Both the position numbers and the translations under genes were made by a program. Below the pieces are notes generated by a model. It was not told the origin of the DNA, did not search any database, and worked only from the letters and a program-made list of their open reading frames with translations. A stretch of 64,000 nt of DNA, from the NCBI RefSeq assembly GCF_021869535.1, contig NW_026262659.1:6758001-6822000 (forward strand). The letters run 5' to 3'. Shown one piece after another: positions 35,398 through 46,076 of the stretch; within the stretch, counting starts at the first letter, position 1, and each line of letters opens with the position of its first letter. The DNA is from Mytilus californianus. Its lineage: Eukaryota > Mollusca > Bivalvia > Mytilida > Mytilidae.

Positions 35398-35480
35398 ACG
35401 ACGCCGACGACGGAATGTAGGATCGCTATGTCTCGCTTTTTCGACAAAAGTCGAAGGCTCGACAATAAAACTGCTAGTCA
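34787..35480 (+). repeat. Mollusc repeat with 190-bp tandem units
   Basis: It opens with the perfect palindrome GGGTTCCGCGGAACCC (34789-34804) and AGTGTCTCGTCTACTTTTGC. AGCTTCTGTCCAAG-type starts follow at 34904, 35095 and 35285, giving units of 191 and 190 bases (TGGTA-AAATCCAGGA, AAAACTTTAACCACAGAGTG). It closes with a GCC/GAC microsatellite and GTCGAAGGCTCGAC. I believe it is a common bivalve repeat, from memory. Confidence 0.75.
35366..35411 (+). repeat. (GCC)n(GAC)n microsatellite
   Basis: Five GCC units are followed by about eight GAC units and a few interruptions. The proline/threonine frame across it is an artefact. Confidence 0.95.
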
Positions 35481-35569
35481 GTTAGGTTTAACATTATATA
35501 GTGTTCGCATGTTTGAGGTGTCAAGATGGATGGATCTGAGTAAAATCCGTTAGTTTTCTCAGAGTTTGA

Positions 35570-35740
35570 TTATTTCATATTTTTCATGTTGGGACCGTTT
35601 TTAGCCAACTTAACGGAATGGTTTTTAGAAGGCCGTGCGGTTGCCACTAGTTGCTTTCGTCCACCTCATTTGAACTTTACGGATAGTTGTTTCATAAGCA
35701 ATTCTTAATATACTGTACCACATCTCCTGTGTTTACATAG
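35570..35740 (+). mobile_element. Family A repeat, 5'-truncated and diverged
   Basis: CATGTTGGGACCGTTTTTAG, AGAAGGCCGTGCGGTTGCC and the end GTACCACATCTCC. Confidence 0.75.
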
Positions 35741-35967
35741 AGGAAATTAGTCTGTAATTTTTATGACCACACATATAGGTTATCAAGTATAAATAAGTAC
35801 ATCCGAGCCGTTGCCTACAAGTCTAGTGTCGGAACAAACTTTTGGTTTTACTCCAGTATATAGTCCTTTATTTTAAATTTTTATGAACTGGTTAAATTAT
35901 AACACAACTGTGTTCTAAAGTTATTATTCAAAGTCTCTTTTAAATAAAACAATTTTTAATACTATAC

Positions 35968-36113
35968 AAAATTGAGAATGAAATGGGGAATGTGTCAAAG
36001 TGACATCAACCCGACCACAGAGCAGAAAACAGCCGAAGGCCACCAATGGGTCTTCAACACAGCGAAAAAATCCCGCACCCGGAGGCGTGCTTCAGCTGGC
36101 CCCTAAACAGACA
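35968..36113 (+). repeat. Family I repeat
   Basis: AAATTGAGAATGAAATGGGG to AGGCGTGCTTCAGCTGGCCC. It is close to the inverse of 262-408. The 113-codon frame starting at 36000 is carried by this repeat and is not a gene. Confidence 0.85.
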
Positions 36114-36154
36114 CCAAGTGATGGATACAATTGTGGCTTATACCGTTTAATTAT

Positions 36155-36215
36155 TTTTTTTGGTTGCTTAACGTCCAGTGGCAAACATTTCATGCATATT
36201 CAGGACGAGAACACT
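36155..36215 (+). repeat. TTAACGTCCAGTGGCAAA repeat
   Basis: GCTTAACGTCCAGTGGCAAA then CATGCATATTCAGGACGAGA, relative of 32385-32470. Confidence 0.65.
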
Positions 36216-36394
36216 TTTCAAAAAAAAAATTATGTAGTACTAGGTATTACAAACGTTAAAATTTTCTCATCATTGACCTTTCAATACAATTTTGTTTATG
36301 ATATGATCTTTCGTTGTCTTTCTATGGTTATGAAGTCATGAAGTGTGTTCTATATATTATAAGTTAGCATATATGTACAGTTTGTCATTTTGAC

Positions 36395-36470
36395 TTTTTT
36401 TTTTATTTTGCCATGGCGTTGTCAGTTTGTCTTTGAATAATAAGTTTGAATATCACTTTGGAAATTTAAT
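36395..36470 (-). mobile_element. Family B repeat, short scrap
   Basis: GCCATGGCGTTGTCAGTTTG and following bases. Confidence 0.7.
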
Positions 36471-36633
36471 TCCGCAATTTTACAAAAATTTTGGACCCCC
36501 TTTTGTTAATAAGGACATACGGTTGGATCCCCTCCCTTTATCCTTGGTTGGGAACCCCCATTTAAAATGACTGGATCAGCCACGTGCACTGTACACAGAT
36601 TTAGTCCGCATTGTTTTCTAGGCAGAATAGACC

Positions 36634-38387
36634 GGTACGTCTAAACACCGCTCAGGACCCCCTGAGTGCACTCAGAACATACAAAGTGCACTCAGGACAT
36701 GAAATAGTTGTTTTAGTGAGTAGTGAAGGTATGCATTCGATAGATAATTTAATTCTCCATCTTATAATTTTTGTTTTGATAAAATCAATTTAATATTTAA
36801 GAAGTTATTGAAGTTTTCATTGGCACGCGCCGATTTTATGAAATATGTCAGGCATGACCGATGATTATATTGAATATCAATTATCATGTTGATTAGGTCG
36901 TTTGATCTTTAATAATTAGGAGTGATTAGTAATGGTACTAACCTCATACAAGTAAGCTTGGCAAACAAACAAAACCAAGATGTCTTTTGAAAAATATAGA
37001 ACAATGAAGATATATTGTTTTAGAAAAAAATGACTTTGTCTCCGTTTTCTGAAAATTATCATATTTGGGTATTATTTCTAAACATTTTGTAAGTAAGAAT
37101 GTAGTATGATTCTAAACTAAATTTAAAAAAAAATGATTTTTTATTGTAAAACAAATGAAAAAAAATATTTAATTTTGTTTCTCAGTTTTTCCCATGTTTA
37201 TTTTTGTCAGTTTACTGTCCTAAATAAGTATATTGAACTCTCGCCATTTATCATATTTTGGTATTTTACAGTAAAAAAAATTATGAACATTTCGGTCCGT
37301 ACAGAAAACATGATGTATCATTTCAATTTTGGTTTTCGAAAACAAAAGAACAGCGAGAAAGACTATTTCGGAGACTGTTGATTGACACGAAATCCGTTCA
37401 AACCACGACTAAGTCTTCGTGCACATATTTTGAAGTGCCAAAACCACAGAAACTTGCTCGTAAGCCAAACCGAAGAAAAAAAATCAAGGACAGCATGTAC
37501 GCAGCCAAGATATTAGACTTAGCAAATCATATAAATAAATTCATCTAAATATTGTCATTGTAAATATTGTACATAATTGTCTTCTCTATACCTATGTAAA
37601 TGGTTTATTGAGAATAAAGATACACAAATTCAATAAAATTTGATATTCAGTAAACATTGGTTTTGATTATTAAGTTGATTTGGAGAGAGAGAAAAAAAAA
37701 TCCCAAAGAAAAACAAAAATTGAACTTGTTACAGAAAAACGGCAACTATAAAATAACACGATTTTTTTATTTTCTTTATGCATGAACTGCAGATCACAAC
37801 AAAATTAATTTAGCCGTCATCATGAAAAATAAACTGAAAAAGTACATCGAATAATACCCAAATATGATAATTTAAATACAATTAATTACAACAATGATGA
37901 AGTAGAGCAGAATATAATGGTACAACAGTGCCGGCGTTCTGAAGATCCATAGGTATCCATAGAAATGTTGTTTTTTTAAAAAATTTTCTCCATAAACGTA
38001 TAATTTACTATGCATAATTTAAATTTAACAACATTAAACAATCCCTTAAAACTTAAAACATCGTGTTATTAATTTTAAACGTAACACTGTAGTAACAACA
38101 CAATTCATAAATAACAATAAAGATAATCCAATCAATTTTGTTGATTGAATAATTCACGGCTCAGTAGTTGTGTAATCAGTGACACGTGCCCTCATTATTT
38201 TATAAGAATTGACATATCTATCTAAGTTCGATTTCAAATTCTACCAAAATTTAACTCTTAAATAAGTAGCGTGTAACGAATATATACAGCCATCCTGTGT
38301 GCAAATACGATGCCTATAAAGGGTCCTGAGTGCACTTTGTATGTCCTGAGTGCACTCAGGAGGTCCTGAGCAGTGTTTAGACGTACC
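36634..38387 (+). mobile_element. TIR element K, copy 1, with 11-bp target duplication
   Basis: This 1754-bp element has long inverted ends: GGTACGTCTAAACACCGCTC on the left, GGTACGTCTAAACACTGCTC on the right strand, continuing for about 66 bases with two or three differences. Each end contains the 18-base palindrome TCCTGAGTGCACTCAGGA or a near copy. CAGAATAGACC is present directly outside both ends (36623-36633, 38388-38398). An 11-bp target duplication falls in the 9-11 bp range of Mutator-like elements; that is the only link to that superfamily. No transposase is visible. The one shared coding region is at about 37270-37548. Confidence 0.85.
37258..37548 (+). CDS. ORF of element K, unknown function
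   Basis: The frame ends at TAA 37546-37548 after ANHINKFI. A possible splice acceptor, TATTTTACAG, ends at 37270, so the exon may start there and not at an ATG. The product is basic: WFSKTKEQRERLFRRLL, TTTKSSCTYFEV, KPNRRKKIKDSMYAAK. An AATAAAG follows at about 37612. Copy 2 (27860-28080, minus) keeps EQRERLFRRLLKDTQSV and the ILDLA region at the DNA level, though with stops, so the frame was part of the mobile unit. I recognise no domain. It could be a transposase tail, an accessory protein or a captured host exon. Confidence 0.5.
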   Translation: MVFYSKKNYEHFGPYRKHDVSFQFWFSKTKEQRERLFRRLLIDTKSVQTTTKSSCTYFEVPKPQKLARKPNRRKKIKDSMYAAKILDLANHINKFI

Positions 38388-39506
38388 CAGAATAGACCAC
38401 CACTGTTACTCATTTTCATAGTTGTAAATATTTACGCTAAATTTTGTTAATAAAGATAGGAACAGTTACAATTGTGTGGTCATAAATTTCGTAAATTTGT
38501 TTTCTGAATCCATATAGCAAGTGGCATGACATCATAATGGTGAATCGGGGAAATCAAAGAAAGCTTATGGAAATGTTAGATTTTTTTTGAATTTTCGATA
38601 TATGACAATAGCGCAAAAAGTATCAAATATGTTTTAATAGAGAAAAAAAAATGACTGTAGCTGTAATAACTATATTTTTATTTGTTTTTAATTGTGTCGC
38701 TCTTTGATGACCATTTATGAAACCTGCATTTTCGTCTTTCATTCTTACGTACGTCTAGCAATTTACAGAACTCAAATTATATATATGAATAAAAGGAGTT
38801 GTCGGTTTTATTTACGTCAATAATACAGCAAACAAACCACCAAAAAAAAAAAAACAAAAAAACAAAAAGACATCTAGAGGGCAAAGTGGATTTTTCGGCT
38901 TGCAGTACAAACTATAAGTATAAGTATAAAGAACAGTTATATTACATGTATAACTATACCACGTCAAAAGTTCTCTCGTTTATTTCATTCCATAGTAGAG
39001 CGAAATGACTAACTTTCATTTGACCTTTAAAGAGGCAGAATTAGTTGACACAAATTTTGAAACTTATGATAAACAAAAAATCACAGCTTATTAGTGTTAG
39101 TGTACCGGAAACGAAGGTAACAACCTATCTGGTAAGTTATACCATCCAAGGACGTATATTATAGTTATACGAAATACAATATTTACATTTCTTTACGGTC
39201 CTGTTTTATATATAACGGTCTTTCTATGTTTAAATGAGATAGGGTAATACCCATTGAATTCCTTTCTGCACGGGCGATTTCGGCGGTCAGTATATAAGGA
39301 AAATTTAAGGTGTGTTAGACAATGCGACGTTCGTTACAAGATAGTAAGGACTAGGTTAGTTTGATATACTATTCCCTCCCACCCCATTTGCCCATCTTAT
39401 GTATGTAACATTATCGTTTCTTTTCGACTTGTGTATGGTAAAAAATTATGCCTTTTTGTATGGCTGATTGTATATATTTATGTTGAACATGTTAAATTCG
39501 GTAAAC

Positions 39507-40015
39507 GGACAGAAAGTCACAGGACAAAAAGTCACAGGACATAAAGTCACAAATTTGATAGGACAAAAAGTAACAGGACAAAAAGTCACAAATAATTTGT
39601 TGACAATTGTTTGAATATATAAGAGAAAGACCTTGAAATAATTTCTTTTTATTACATATATTCATTTTTAAGTCTAGGAAATTGTTCATAAGCCTTGATA
39701 AATGAAAATGTATTAAATTTTAATCATGCAAAGGATATATATGTCTTGGCACAATGAAACCATTTAAGTACCAAGCCACGTTGACATTTTGTTTTCATAA
39801 CAATTATTTGATTATTATTGATATTTATTGAATAAATTTTAATTACAAAGTTACTTCACATATAATAGTTCAAGAAAAAATAAAAAAAATATTTTCTAAA
39901 TTAGTGTTTTCTTGTTTAAAGAAAAATAATCTCAAAACTGAATTGTGACTTTTTGTCCTGTGACTTTTTGTCCGTGACTTTTGTCTGTGACTTTTTGTCC
40001 TGTGACTTTCTGTCC
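39507..40015 (+). mobile_element. Element E, copy 2 (terminal repeat arrays)
   Basis: The left end has about five units of GGACAAAAAGTCACA (39507-39595), the right end about five inverted units (39945-40015). The 509-bp element matches 24764-25165 in inverse. Extra units at both ends account for most of the length difference. The minus-strand frame reading CDFLSCDFLS at 39492-39689 is just the repeat translated. Confidence 0.9.
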
Positions 40016-40139
40016 TACATTTCTAAATTCAAGGCGATCTTGTAGCGAACGCACAACACTATACTGTGTTTGGTTTTTTCTACGATATCTAGTTAAGAAA
40101 AAACTTTATTATCGGAGGGGTGAAACGAGGGAGAAAATA

Positions 40140-40232
40140 ATATGTATTGACCTATAATGGTTTACTCTTATGAATTGTAACTTGGATGGAGAGTTGTCTC
40201 ATTGGCACTCATACCACATCTTCCTATATCTA
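40140..40232 (+). mobile_element. Family A repeat, short 3' end
   Basis: Only the last 95 bases are present: GACCTATAATGG, GGATGGAGAGTTGTCTCATT, CATACCACATCTTCC. Confidence 0.85.
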
Positions 40233-40239
40233 TTAGATA

Positions 40240-41825
40240 CACATTAAGGGCGTTAGCCCGAATGAGTGCGTATTACTTACACCAATTGAATATTGTCAAT
40301 GCAGAATGACAAATTCAATAATTTAGGACAGGGACTTTCAATACTAACGGATTCCCTGTTAAGGAGGAGATATTTTAACAATTTGACAATATACTATTGA
40401 AATGCATGATAAATGCAGGGTATCCAATTTATTTATCGACATCTTTGTGTAAAAAAAGATACAATATTGCTAGATAAATAGGAAACAAAAACACATTTCC
40501 TTGCATAATCATATCTAAAATTGTTGAAAATTATCATAATTTGTGGGTATTTTTTTAACATGATACACCAAAGCCGAATTTTGTATATTTGCATTACACC
40601 CTTGCACTGTTTGGATTAACGTATAAATTAGAAGGTAGGTTAGAAAGTCACAAAAAAAGAATTAAAGAACAAAACGCCATTATATGGTTTTTCGGATAAT
40701 GTTTTTTTGGCAAATATTAAAAAAAATAATCTAAAACTTTATCACATATACCGTGATAACATTTTAGGTAAACACCTAGAGTTACAAATATACCAGCATA
40801 CATTTTTGATAGAAAAAAAAACATGCTATCAAAGATACGTCAGAAATGCAAAGATCCATGCCTAAGAAATATACATCTTTTTATTGTTCACATTTATTTA
40901 ACCTCCATCCAACAATGGGAAGGAACATTTGCCATAGCTGTGAAATGAATTGATTTAAAACGACTTTAAACATATTTATTTCTGTCTTGTCAATATCTTA
41001 GCAAAGAATATAATCAGAATATGGTCTGTGTATAAAACAAGTATACTGCTGTAATAAAATCACTACTCAATTTATACATGTAAATATATGCTACTTCATA
41101 CAGAACTTTTTTTTGTTATTAGTTTTCAATTATTTTTTTGTCATTATCGTATATTTTTTTAACCACTAAATTTGCGGTTTTGTGATATGTTCGTGCAGTT
41201 TTAACAATGTCGTCAATAGTGTTTAGAAAGAAGCTACTATAAAATGTGTCAGAACCTTAAATTACACATACATGAACGGAGCTATGATACCATGACAGGT
41301 GTACATATGATGTAATTGTGAAATAGCCATTGTAATTGCCAAGTTTTTAATAGTTTAAGGATCATTGATTGTGTTACCTTTTGATTATTGGGACTTGCCA
41401 TCGCACTCAATCTTTATTGAAAGAAAATATTAAATAACGAATACATTTATTACTATTAGAGGAAGAAGAAGAATTATTTGCTATAGTGCAACTTGAATAA
41501 ACAAATAAATACATAATTATTTTATATTAAATACAATTGTTATTAAAATGAAAGAAAGGATTAACGCATTTACAAGGATATATACTCGATGCTGAACTTA
41601 AATTAGGTTGTATTGTTTTAACGGAAAGTTCTATGAGGATCTGGAGGGGGTCCTTTATTTCTGTTTTCTTAAATTTTTTTGCCGATTTTCTCAATTCTTT
41701 AAACTTTTTGTCTATTATTATCAATACTTTATATTCAAGCACCTTATTATTCTCTATTCTCTATTCTTTTTATTTTTTATCCACTTTCTCTATTCTTTAT
41801 ATTTATTGCCCATCATTCTCTATTC
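40240..41825. other. No gene recognised
   Basis: A+T-rich sequence. A T- and C-rich strand-biased stretch (about 41640-41830) repeats TTCTCTATTCT at irregular spacing. No repeat shared with the window is seen. Confidence 0.45.
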
Positions 41826-41830
41826 TGTAA

Positions 41831-41847
41831 CCCCCCCCCCCCCCCCC
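41831..41847. repeat. Poly-C tract, 17 bases
   Basis: Uninterrupted run of C. Confidence 0.95.
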
Positions 41848-42514
41848 ATCAACATTTTCTTCTTTCCGATGGTATGTTATTTATAGTTTTATTGTCTCGT
41901 CACGGTCTTTGTGCAGTTTTTAGAATATTAACTGCACTCGGAGACATGATTCCCTGATGCGGCCTTAGTGACTACGCATCACTACGAAATAAAAGCCCAA
42001 AAAAAAGAAAAAAAATGACGGTTGTCCAAATATTAAAAGAATAACACGCACGGGGAATGATTACTAAATGCCACGAAGTAATTATTAAGTTTTAGGGGAA
42101 AGTATCGAAAGATAACGAAATTAACGATATAAATTATCTGACATAAAACATATTTGTATTTACGCTGATCGTTCCCGATGAAGTTAAATCCAGAACCGTG
42201 CTTCAGACGCATGAAATTTATAAGTTGTTTTCACTCTTTTGTTAATGTTATGTTTAAAATTTGCAATTACTTCTTTTTAAAGAATAAGTAGATAAATACA
42301 TAAATTAACATCAGAAAATAAAAAATAAAATAAAATCATCAACAGTTATGGGCGAATGATTTATTTCCTCAACAAAACAAAATCACTAATCTCTTAAAAA
42401 AAGACCAACAGAAATAAAAAGTCAACCAATGGTTTTATGTTAAATTATTAAAAATATACGTTTTTCATTCTAGCATTTATATTGTAATTTTTTTGTAATT
42501 AAAATGTATCATCC

Positions 42515-42826
42515 ACATGAAGGGGCGTAACTCCTAATATCATTCTGACACACTAAACGGATCTTAACCCGATCTGAAAATTTTGAACATTACTTTTTAT
42601 GTTTGGTCTGAATTCGTCTAAAACCGTCTTAACATATCTTGTTTAACAGCTAGAGTCTTCTGTCTTGTTTATCTTGACATGAATGAACGGACTGAACACG
42701 ACATATCTGAACAGCGTCTGAAAGTCTTAAAAAGTCTTAACGTTTTTCCCTAGCGGTAAATTCAGTCGATTAAGACTTGATCAGACCAAAATGACCGTTT
42801 CAGATTGAAATCTTGCTACTAGTGTG
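42515..42826 (-). mobile_element. Element D, copy 2
   Basis: It is the inverse of 22789-23125: AAGGGGCGTAACTCCT, GTTTATCTTGACATGAATGA, AACGTTTTTCCCTAGCGG, GACCAAAATGACCGTTTCAG, ending GCTACTAGTGTG. It joins directly to the family C unit at 42827. Confidence 0.8.
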
Positions 42827-43185
42827 CAGGATTGAAATTTTGTATTTGCGCCAGACGCGCGTTTCGTCTACAAAAGACTCACCAGTGACGCTCGAATCAA
42901 AACAAGTTAAAAAGGCCAAATAAATAACGAAGTTGAAGAGCATTGAGGACCGAAAATTCCTAATTCCTGAGGTAGAAAGGCCTTAGTATTTCAAAAATTC
43001 AAAGTTTTGTAAACAGTTAATTTATAGTTATGACCATATCAATGATAATTCATGTCAACACAGAAGTGCTGACTACTGGGCTGGTGATACCCTCGGGGAA
43101 TAAAAACTCCACCAGCAGTGGCATCGACCTAGTGGTTGTAAATAAACTCATCATAGATACCAGGATTGAAATTTTAGGGCTGAGA
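42827..43185 (-). mobile_element. Family C, retrozyme-like repeat unit with hammerhead
   Basis: CAGGATTGAAATTTT occurs at 42827 and again at 43161, a 334-base direct repeat, so the copy is one full unit plus the start of the next. A hammerhead ribozyme fold on the minus strand is at 42848-42891. Other blocks: AGGCCAAATAAATAACGAAG, CATTGAGGACCGAAAATTCC, CTGGTGATACCCTCGGGGAA and AACTCATCATAGATACC. Small tandem units delimited by type I hammerheads, with no protein, are the hallmark of retrozymes, which are thought to use Penelope-like reverse transcriptases. No ORF of note. Confidence 0.75.
42848..42891 (-). ncRNA. Type I hammerhead ribozyme, core mutated
   Basis: On the minus strand: stem I arm GCGTCA, core CTGGTGA, stem II GTC/GAC closed by TTTTGTA, core GAAA, a four-base-pair palindromic stem III inside ACGCGCGT, then TC and the other stem I arm TGGCGC. 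All stems pair. The invariant A6 of CUGANGA is G here (position 42882 on the plus strand), so cleavage should be lost or much reduced. The predicted cut would fall between 42853 and 42854. The loopless stem III suggests action as a dimer, as known for short-stem-III hammerheads. Confidence 0.85.
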
Positions 43186-43450
43186 GAAAACATTAAAATA
43201 AGTGATTCAAAATTGAAATTTGGAAATATATAACTATATATAATAGATACTGCACTTTGAATTTCAAAATAATATCAGTTGGTAACTTTGAAAATATTAG
43301 ATTGAATTGTGTTTCAAATAAACAAACAAGATTGGTACCGTTTATGTTATTTTCATACGAATATTGTATTATTACATTCAGAATTTTTACCATTAATACC
43401 CTCCTTGACAGGTTAATGTGACATACTTTGATTTTTTTCTTTTAATATAT

Positions 43451-44247
43451 ATGTAAGTCTCAAATCTATGTCCAGTCTCAAATATGTGTCCTTTCCTGGG
43501 CTATGTGTCCTATTATGTATAATTGAAAAGCTTCACAAATCTGTGTCCTTGTTGTTCCTAATATATGTGCCGTTTCAACAAAGTATGCACTGTTCAATTC
43601 GTAGACGTTATCAAACTGTCTTCGAGGAAATATTTGTGTTGTCAAAGATAACAATATCGACTTTAATTTTCGAATTAAATAGACATCAGTTAATGCCATT
43701 GAAAACAATAATGTGTGTAGAACTATGCGCATAGACTTGAGTAGACAGGGGTGAGTGCACAGAGAGAGGGGGCCCGAGAAAAGAAGGGATTAGAGTTTCT
43801 CGCATATTACAAAGGTTTAAAAAATCTTTCAGTTATTTTTTAATCAAAGAAATTATAGTTTTAAAGTTCAAAAATGTTTTTCCTTCAATATAGGCACATA
43901 AGTCATTAACCCTTTTAGCAAGTGGGAGGGAGTGCCGTCAAAAAAGTAAAAAGCCTTGAAGGGCCAATCAACGATAAAATATACGAAATACTGATCTGAG
44001 GAGTCAAACAAGGCCTTTCAAAATGATTTTACATTGGTTATTATGTTGTGTTGTTACTTAATGGTAACAGATAATTAAAGGGTCGGGCGTTTTAACTCAA
44101 TTTCAATCTAAATGTGGCCGTCCGAATTTACGTCACATTACTGAAAGTCTTCTTTAAAAAAAGGACACAGATTGTCATGACGTCACGTAATACAGATCTG
44201 AGGAAAGGACACAGATGTGAAACTGAAAACAGATTTGAATCTTACAT
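43451..44247. mobile_element. 797-bp TIR element with TGTGTCC repeats
   Basis: The left end ATGTAAGTCTCAAATCT and ATATGTGTCCTTTCCT matches the inverse of the right end, ATGTAAGATTCAAATCT and ATCTGTGTCCTTTCCT, over about 60 bases. TGTGTCC recurs several more times inside both ends. Flanks are TATA-rich, so a target duplication cannot be read. No protein. It ends about 45 bases before the splice site of the pseudogene at 44300. Confidence 0.7.
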
Positions 44248-44299
44248 ATATATACACAACAAGTATCTGTTTATTAAATTAACTTTTCATTTAGAGGAA

Positions 44300-45080
44300 A
44301 TGAATCAGGGAGACCCCAAAAAGACGAAAACAAAACGAGATAAAGCTTTAGAATACATCGGTCTTCTTTTTTTTTGGGAAGCTATCGATATGGTTACATA
44401 TTGGATATTATAGTCTGACGTTAAATCAATTGAAATCGGTTTGGTCTATGGTCCACCCGACAATAGCCTTATTCGTGTCGTGCTAGCATTTTCAGTGATT
44501 GGAACATTAATTTTTGTGGCTCAAGTAGCTATTCTTCTTATAGAATAGTTTCATGAAGGATGGCTTACAGAAGAGGACAGTATACAAAAATTTGTCTACG
44601 ACAGCGATTTAGTCTCTTAGCTTACCATTATTTTGGAGGATTTTCCACAGGCCGTGATTACACTCACCTTGGTAACCTGCAGAGAGGAAGTTATCAGCTA
44701 TGTTCAAATAGCAAAAGCCATTTTACCTATTTTAGAAATTTTTGCAAGAATAACTTGTTCTTATCATTCCCTGCGCAGAAAATCTAAAAAAAAAAAAAAG
44801 GTGGAAACAAGGATAAACTAATGAAAATGATGCAAACAGTTCAAGTGAAAACAAAACATTAATTACAGCTCTTGGTTGGATGCGTGTGGTGGGACTAGCT
44901 ATTGTTTTCACATTGAATCTTGCAATGCTTATTCTAACAACGACAGAAAGGGATGTTGATATTTACGGTAACAGTAATTTCGGCTTAAAAGGTAGACAAT
45001 TTAAGTATTTTTTTACATGGAATACAATGACAAACGATATCTCAACAATTTATATACACAGATGGAAGCCTAATTGGATA
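44300..45080 (+). pseudogene. Paralogue of the membrane-protein exon, multiply broken
   Basis: It starts with ATG at 44300 (a variant N-terminus rich in K) and follows the 11972 exon closely: LEYIGLLFFWEAIDMVTYW, then TAG at 44411; LAFSVIGTLIFVAQVAILL, then TAG at 44546; GWLTEEDSIQKFVY, then TAG at 44618; LTIILEDFPQAVITLTLVT. A frame change lies near an A run (44788-44800). LNLAMLILTTTERDVDIYGN continues in another frame (44880 on). Homology fades after the counterpart of KYIFDEKYNDERYL at about 45070, so the large C-terminal domain is missing. The membrane-spanning parts are conserved better than expected for old junk, which suggests fairly recent loss. Confidence 0.9.
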
Positions 45081-45129
45081 TTTTCCATAGTTGTAAATAT
45101 TAAAACACTATTTCAATCTCTAAACATTT

Positions 45130-46070
45130 AACAGTGTAAATGACTTCAAAAAATTAAATAAAAAGTAGTGTTATCTCAATAATAAACTTCTATTGATTCA
45201 ACTTAAGTATTAATCAAGCCTGTGCATGTACATGATCATCAAATATATTCATAAGGTAATACTCCTGCTAAAATATGAATATTAACAATCATTTTTACTT
45301 CAAACATCTAATAAATGCACTTCCAGATTTATGAACAAGATTTTACAGTGGTACAATACTAAGCGGGACTAGGATCATTTGGTTCATACTACAGATAAGA
45401 AACTTTTGCTACAAGGAACTTAGATTTCATACCATATGAGCAATTAAACAACAATTCAATCTAGGCCGATTTGTACACTCTATAGCAATACAAATTTGAC
45501 AGGGATTCACCGAACAAATAGTTTGTTTTATTCCTATCATGGTTTAAAATAAATGTTTGATATATTCCTGATTATCTAAGAAACATATATTAAAATTTGA
45601 AATAAGATTTAAAGCAATTATTTACAGTAATTATCATTATCATTTTCAATATTCTAAGTTGTTGCAACAGCTGTCACCTTAGAATTGCAGACACATTCTC
45701 ATCAATACCATTTTCAAAATTAAATATAGAACAATAATTAGTTAACTATATAAAAAATAACACCAACAAAAAAATGTGTAAAATATGAAGATCTACACAA
45801 ATATAAATGGTGAATTCAAGTTGCAATACGCAATCAAGTTGGGAGATTTAATATTCCGTAGTATATCCTAGTGAAGCAACTTCATCTTTGACAAATAAAT
45901 TAAATCAATCAATTGATAAAGCTTGGATATATTGTTTCATTCCTGTAAAAGTGCGATATGCAGCTGTTCATACTTAACCGGTGCAAACACAAATGAAATG
46001 ATGATACAAAAAGAAAGGTAGGTTTATGCATATGCGGGTCATCTGAAATTTGGCTTTGTTTTCCTAAAAG
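45130..46070. other. No gene or repeat recognised
   Basis: A+T-rich sequence without shared repeats. Confidence 0.45.
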
Positions 46071-46076
46071 TTGTAA

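Noticed and set aside
36000-36341. 113-codon ORF
   Set aside because: Its first third is the family I repeat, present in other places without a conserved frame.
39492-39689. Cys-rich repetitive peptide CDFLSCDFLS
   Set aside because: It is the translated terminal array of element E.
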